6,376 nucleotides of DNA from JBBKWG01 sp037968835 (GTDB taxonomy: Bacteria > Pseudomonadota > Alphaproteobacteria > Rhodobacterales > Rhodobacteraceae), in NCBI GenBank assembly GCA_037968835.1, contig JBBKWG010000230.1, positions 1 to 6,376 of the forward strand, given 5' to 3'. Position 1 is the stretch's first letter; each line of letters opens with the position of its first letter. The translations under genes were made by a program, and so were the position numbers. The notes beneath the pieces were generated by a model. That model worked only from the letters and a program-made list of their open reading frames with translations, made no database searches and was not told the DNA's origin. Shown here piece after piece: positions 6,066-6,376 of this stretch.

Positions 6066-6376
6066 ATGACGACGGAAAAACCCAAACGTCCGCAGCAAGT
6101 TTACACTCTTCTGGTCGAAGTCGGGCGGAAGACCGGGGACGGTTTGCCGGCGAAATCCACCGGTGCGGCGCTGCTATGCTTTGCCTCTGGCGTCGACGAC
6201 AACGAAGCCGTTCGCGAAACCGTCGTGGTTCTGAAGCAAGCCGATCTTAATCCGCTGGACGTCACCGGATACGGCACGGCCGAGGAACGCGAAGCGGAGG
6301 GCCACGAGATAGGCGACGACGAGCGGGCGCTCATGCAACAGGCGCTTGATGAAAACTCGGTCGTCGTCGCGCAGAT
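6066..6376 (+). CDS. Uncharacterised protein, N-terminal 103 residues, cut by window edge
   Basis: The reading frame opens at ATG 6066 and stays open to the end of the window. An in-frame TAG at 6054-6056 excludes an upstream start, and a weak AGG (6055-6057) lies eight bases before it. The product begins MTTEKPKRPQQVYTLLVEVG. It alternates apparent strands and helices: QVYTLLVEV, GAALLCFASG, then DDNEAVRETVVVLKQA (helix), PLDVTGYG, DDERALMQQALDE (helix) and SVVVAQ. This beta-alpha-beta pattern would fit a small ferredoxin-like fold, but that is inference from residue pattern only. It is acidic overall with no signal peptide. The gene follows the 231-residue gene by 43 bp on the same strand, so the two may share a transcript. 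I do not recognise the family. Confidence 0.72.
   Translation, partial: MTTEKPKRPQQVYTLLVEVGRKTGDGLPAKSTGAALLCFASGVDDNEAVRETVVVLKQADLNPLDVTGYGTAEEREAEGHEIGDDERALMQQALDENSVVVAQ

Overview
This is an ordinary chromosomal housekeeping stretch from an alphaproteobacterium, most likely a member of the Rhodobacterales (Rhodobacteraceae). The assignment rests on protein character recalled from that group rather than on a search. DapD begins MSNAQLEAAIE and keeps the PQGGGWWDKVDSKFKGWG block. RlmN begins MTADAPITQDVLTIPRKLP. The IalB-family protein and the long LOG-family protein also match the forms usual there. The DNA is GC-rich, with the third-position bias expected of such genomes. I see no sign of recent horizontal transfer: no insertion sequence, integrase, tRNA or CRISPR array.

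Layout. At the left edge is the 5' end of a type II (Rhizobium etli-type) L-asparaginase on the minus strand (1-191, running off the window). Divergent to it, on the plus strand, are a secreted IalB-family protein (357-881) and rlmN, the 23S rRNA A2503/tRNA A37 methyltransferase (967-2148). RlmN converges, with only 2 bp between stop codons, on a small GlsB/YeaQ/YmgE-type membrane protein (2151-2393, minus). Upstream of that, on the same strand, is a TIGR00730/LOG-family protein (2492-3340, minus). Divergent from the LOG gene, across a 73-bp gap, is a PLP-dependent threonine/serine dehydratase (3414-4340, plus). It is followed on the plus strand by dapD of the succinylase lysine/diaminopimelate pathway (4404-5231), an unrecognised 231-residue protein (5327-6022) and the start of a second unrecognised protein (6066 to the right edge).

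How the genes relate. Three of them serve amino-acid metabolism (asparaginase, threonine/serine dehydratase, dapD), one modifies RNA (rlmN), and one or two are envelope or stress related (IalB, GlsB/YeaQ). They look like neighbouring short transcription units rather than one functional system. Gaps between same-strand genes are 43-98 bp, with no coding overlaps. All intergenic gaps are under 170 bp, so no stretch over 300 bases lacks a gene.

Novelty. I do not see a convincing new system here. The parts that deserve a second look are the two uncharacterised proteins after dapD, and a stress-sigma-like (EcfG-type) promoter candidate in front of the GlsB/YeaQ gene.
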